Positions 63,468-64,000 of a stretch of DNA of 64,000 nt are shown piece after piece. The position numbers and the translations under genes are program-made. Positions within the stretch are counted from its first letter, which is position 1. The number at the start of each line of letters is the position of its first letter. The DNA comes from Nitzschia sp. DOCU1. Taxonomy: Eukaryota; Bacillariophyta; Bacillariophyceae; Bacillariales; Bacillariaceae. The stretch lies in contig OX595993.1 of the NCBI GenBank assembly GCA_951394045.1, forward strand, positions 1,674,001 through 1,738,000, given 5' to 3'. A model generated the notes under the pieces. The model was not told where the DNA came from. It saw only the letters and a list, made by a program, of their open reading frames with translations, and ran no database searches.

Positions 63468-63667
63468 GACGTTTATGTCTCAATTAAAGTAATCAATGTT
63501 GTTTTGTTGTCGGATTGCCTTGTAGCCCGAAACCGGCGTTACCCTGATTTGCATCTTGTTCAAAATGCCCGAAAGCAGCGCAAATTAGTATCTCAACCTT
63601 TCTTGTAACGCCGTCCTTGTCGACCCGCCGAATAATCCTTGCTTCCTTATTGTTTCGGGGCAAGGTA

Positions 63668-64000
63668 TCAAATTTGCTCCAGAACACCGAGGACGTCATG
63701 CATTTCCTTCTGCAATGCCTTGGCTTTTCGCTTCTCCCCGGAAGATTCCATATTCTCAAAGAAGTCTTCGTCCATCATCATCCGTTCGAATTCCACATCG
63801 TTGCTTAAAATATCTGCTGTTGCCGACCGTCTTACAACCAGCTTTGAAACTTGTTTCACAGGAGAAGTTGCCAAATCCTTGAACCGACGAAGAACCCCTG
63901 GACTTTCAGACGCTGCATCTCTTGTTGGCCGCTGGCGGTATTGCGGACGACGAAGAACCCCTGGGCTTTCAGACATTGCATCTCTTGATGGCCGTTGGCG
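63668..64000 (-). CDS. C-terminal part of unknown protein, cut by window edge
   Basis: 111 codons to the window end, open upstream. Two copies of an 18-residue unit with a two-residue spacer are visible, RQRPSRDAMSESPGVLRR and RQRPTRDAASESPGVLRR, each with a Ser-Pro site; more copies may lie outside. The end is charged and helical (EFERMMMDEDFFENMESSG, then KRKAKALQKEMHDVLGVLEQI), plausibly coiled coil. Family not recognised. A Met inside the first unit (63976) is not the true start. Confidence 0.6.
   Translation of the reverse strand, partial: RQRPSRDAMSESPGVLRRPQYRQRPTRDAASESPGVLRRFKDLATSPVKQVSKLVVRRSATADILSNDVEFERMMMDEDFFENMESSGEKRKAKALQKEMHDVLGVLEQI

Noticed and set aside
1..64000. CRISPR arrays, operons, bacterial ribosome sites
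   Set aside because: None present; the window is eukaryotic with introns and monocistronic genes.

Overview
The window is nuclear DNA of a diatom, probably a pennate one. Evidence: plastid proteins carry bipartite leaders with ASAAAF/ASAFAP-type cleavage motifs; there is a photosystem II extrinsic protein of the Psb31 type, found in diatoms and red-lineage plastids; a DUF6824 protein of the kind expanded in diatoms is present; a cell-surface protein has PSxxPS and RxL motifs; spliceosomal introns are short (about 75-140 bp) with GT/AG borders. Genes lie on both strands without operons. There is no sign of bacterial or organellar origin, and I see no CRISPR array, rRNA or convincing tRNA.

Layout. 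0-12 kb: membrane RING-H2 protein, DUF6824 protein, FSH serine hydrolase, Fe(II)/2OG oxygenase, a protein with a degenerate J-domain-like segment, an amino-acid permease, and an LCIB-type carbonic-anhydrase relative that has lost its zinc ligands. 13-15 kb: a divergent pair of plastid thylakoid genes, one Psb31-like. 15-16 kb: non-coding, with a perfect 35-bp hairpin. 16-31 kb: NPRL3 (GATOR1), RING protein, type II sulfotransferase, RBM39/CAPER-like splicing factor, NAT10/Kre33 RNA acetyltransferase, plastid ABC1 kinase. 31-41 kb: V-ATPase proteolipid lacking its essential glutamate, a plastid DHH/EF-hand/CBS fusion, a PsbP-like lumen protein, an FrnE/DsbA-like selenoprotein (UPWC) with a SECIS-like hairpin behind it, and a four-exon SGNH-like type II membrane protein. 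41-50 kb: TIR-like protein, an unknown possible oxygenase, a small membrane protein, LarE-like sulfur transferase, and a neuroguidin/Lcp5-like nucleolar protein. 50-61 kb: an 11-kb block bounded by two diverged direct repeats of about 255 bp. It contains gene-poor, repeat-rich DNA and one very large Cys-rich surface protein with recurring RxL(Q) motifs. 61-64 kb: acidic unknown protein, Gfo/Idh/MocA oxidoreductase, and a gene cut by the right edge.

Themes: plastid and thylakoid function (Psb31-like, unknown thylakoid protein, PsbP-like, ABC1K, DHH/CBS), redox and trace-element chemistry (selenoprotein, LarE), and ribosome/RNA biology (NAT10, Lcp5, RBM39). The strongest leads are the UGA-encoded selenocysteine with its unusual SECIS candidate, the proteolipid with no membrane carboxylate, the LCIB pseudoenzyme, the EF-hand insertion in a DHH phosphoesterase, and the RxL-studded surface protein inside the repeat-flanked block. 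Intron borders were placed by eye from GT/AG and reading frame; family calls come from motif recognition, not from searches.
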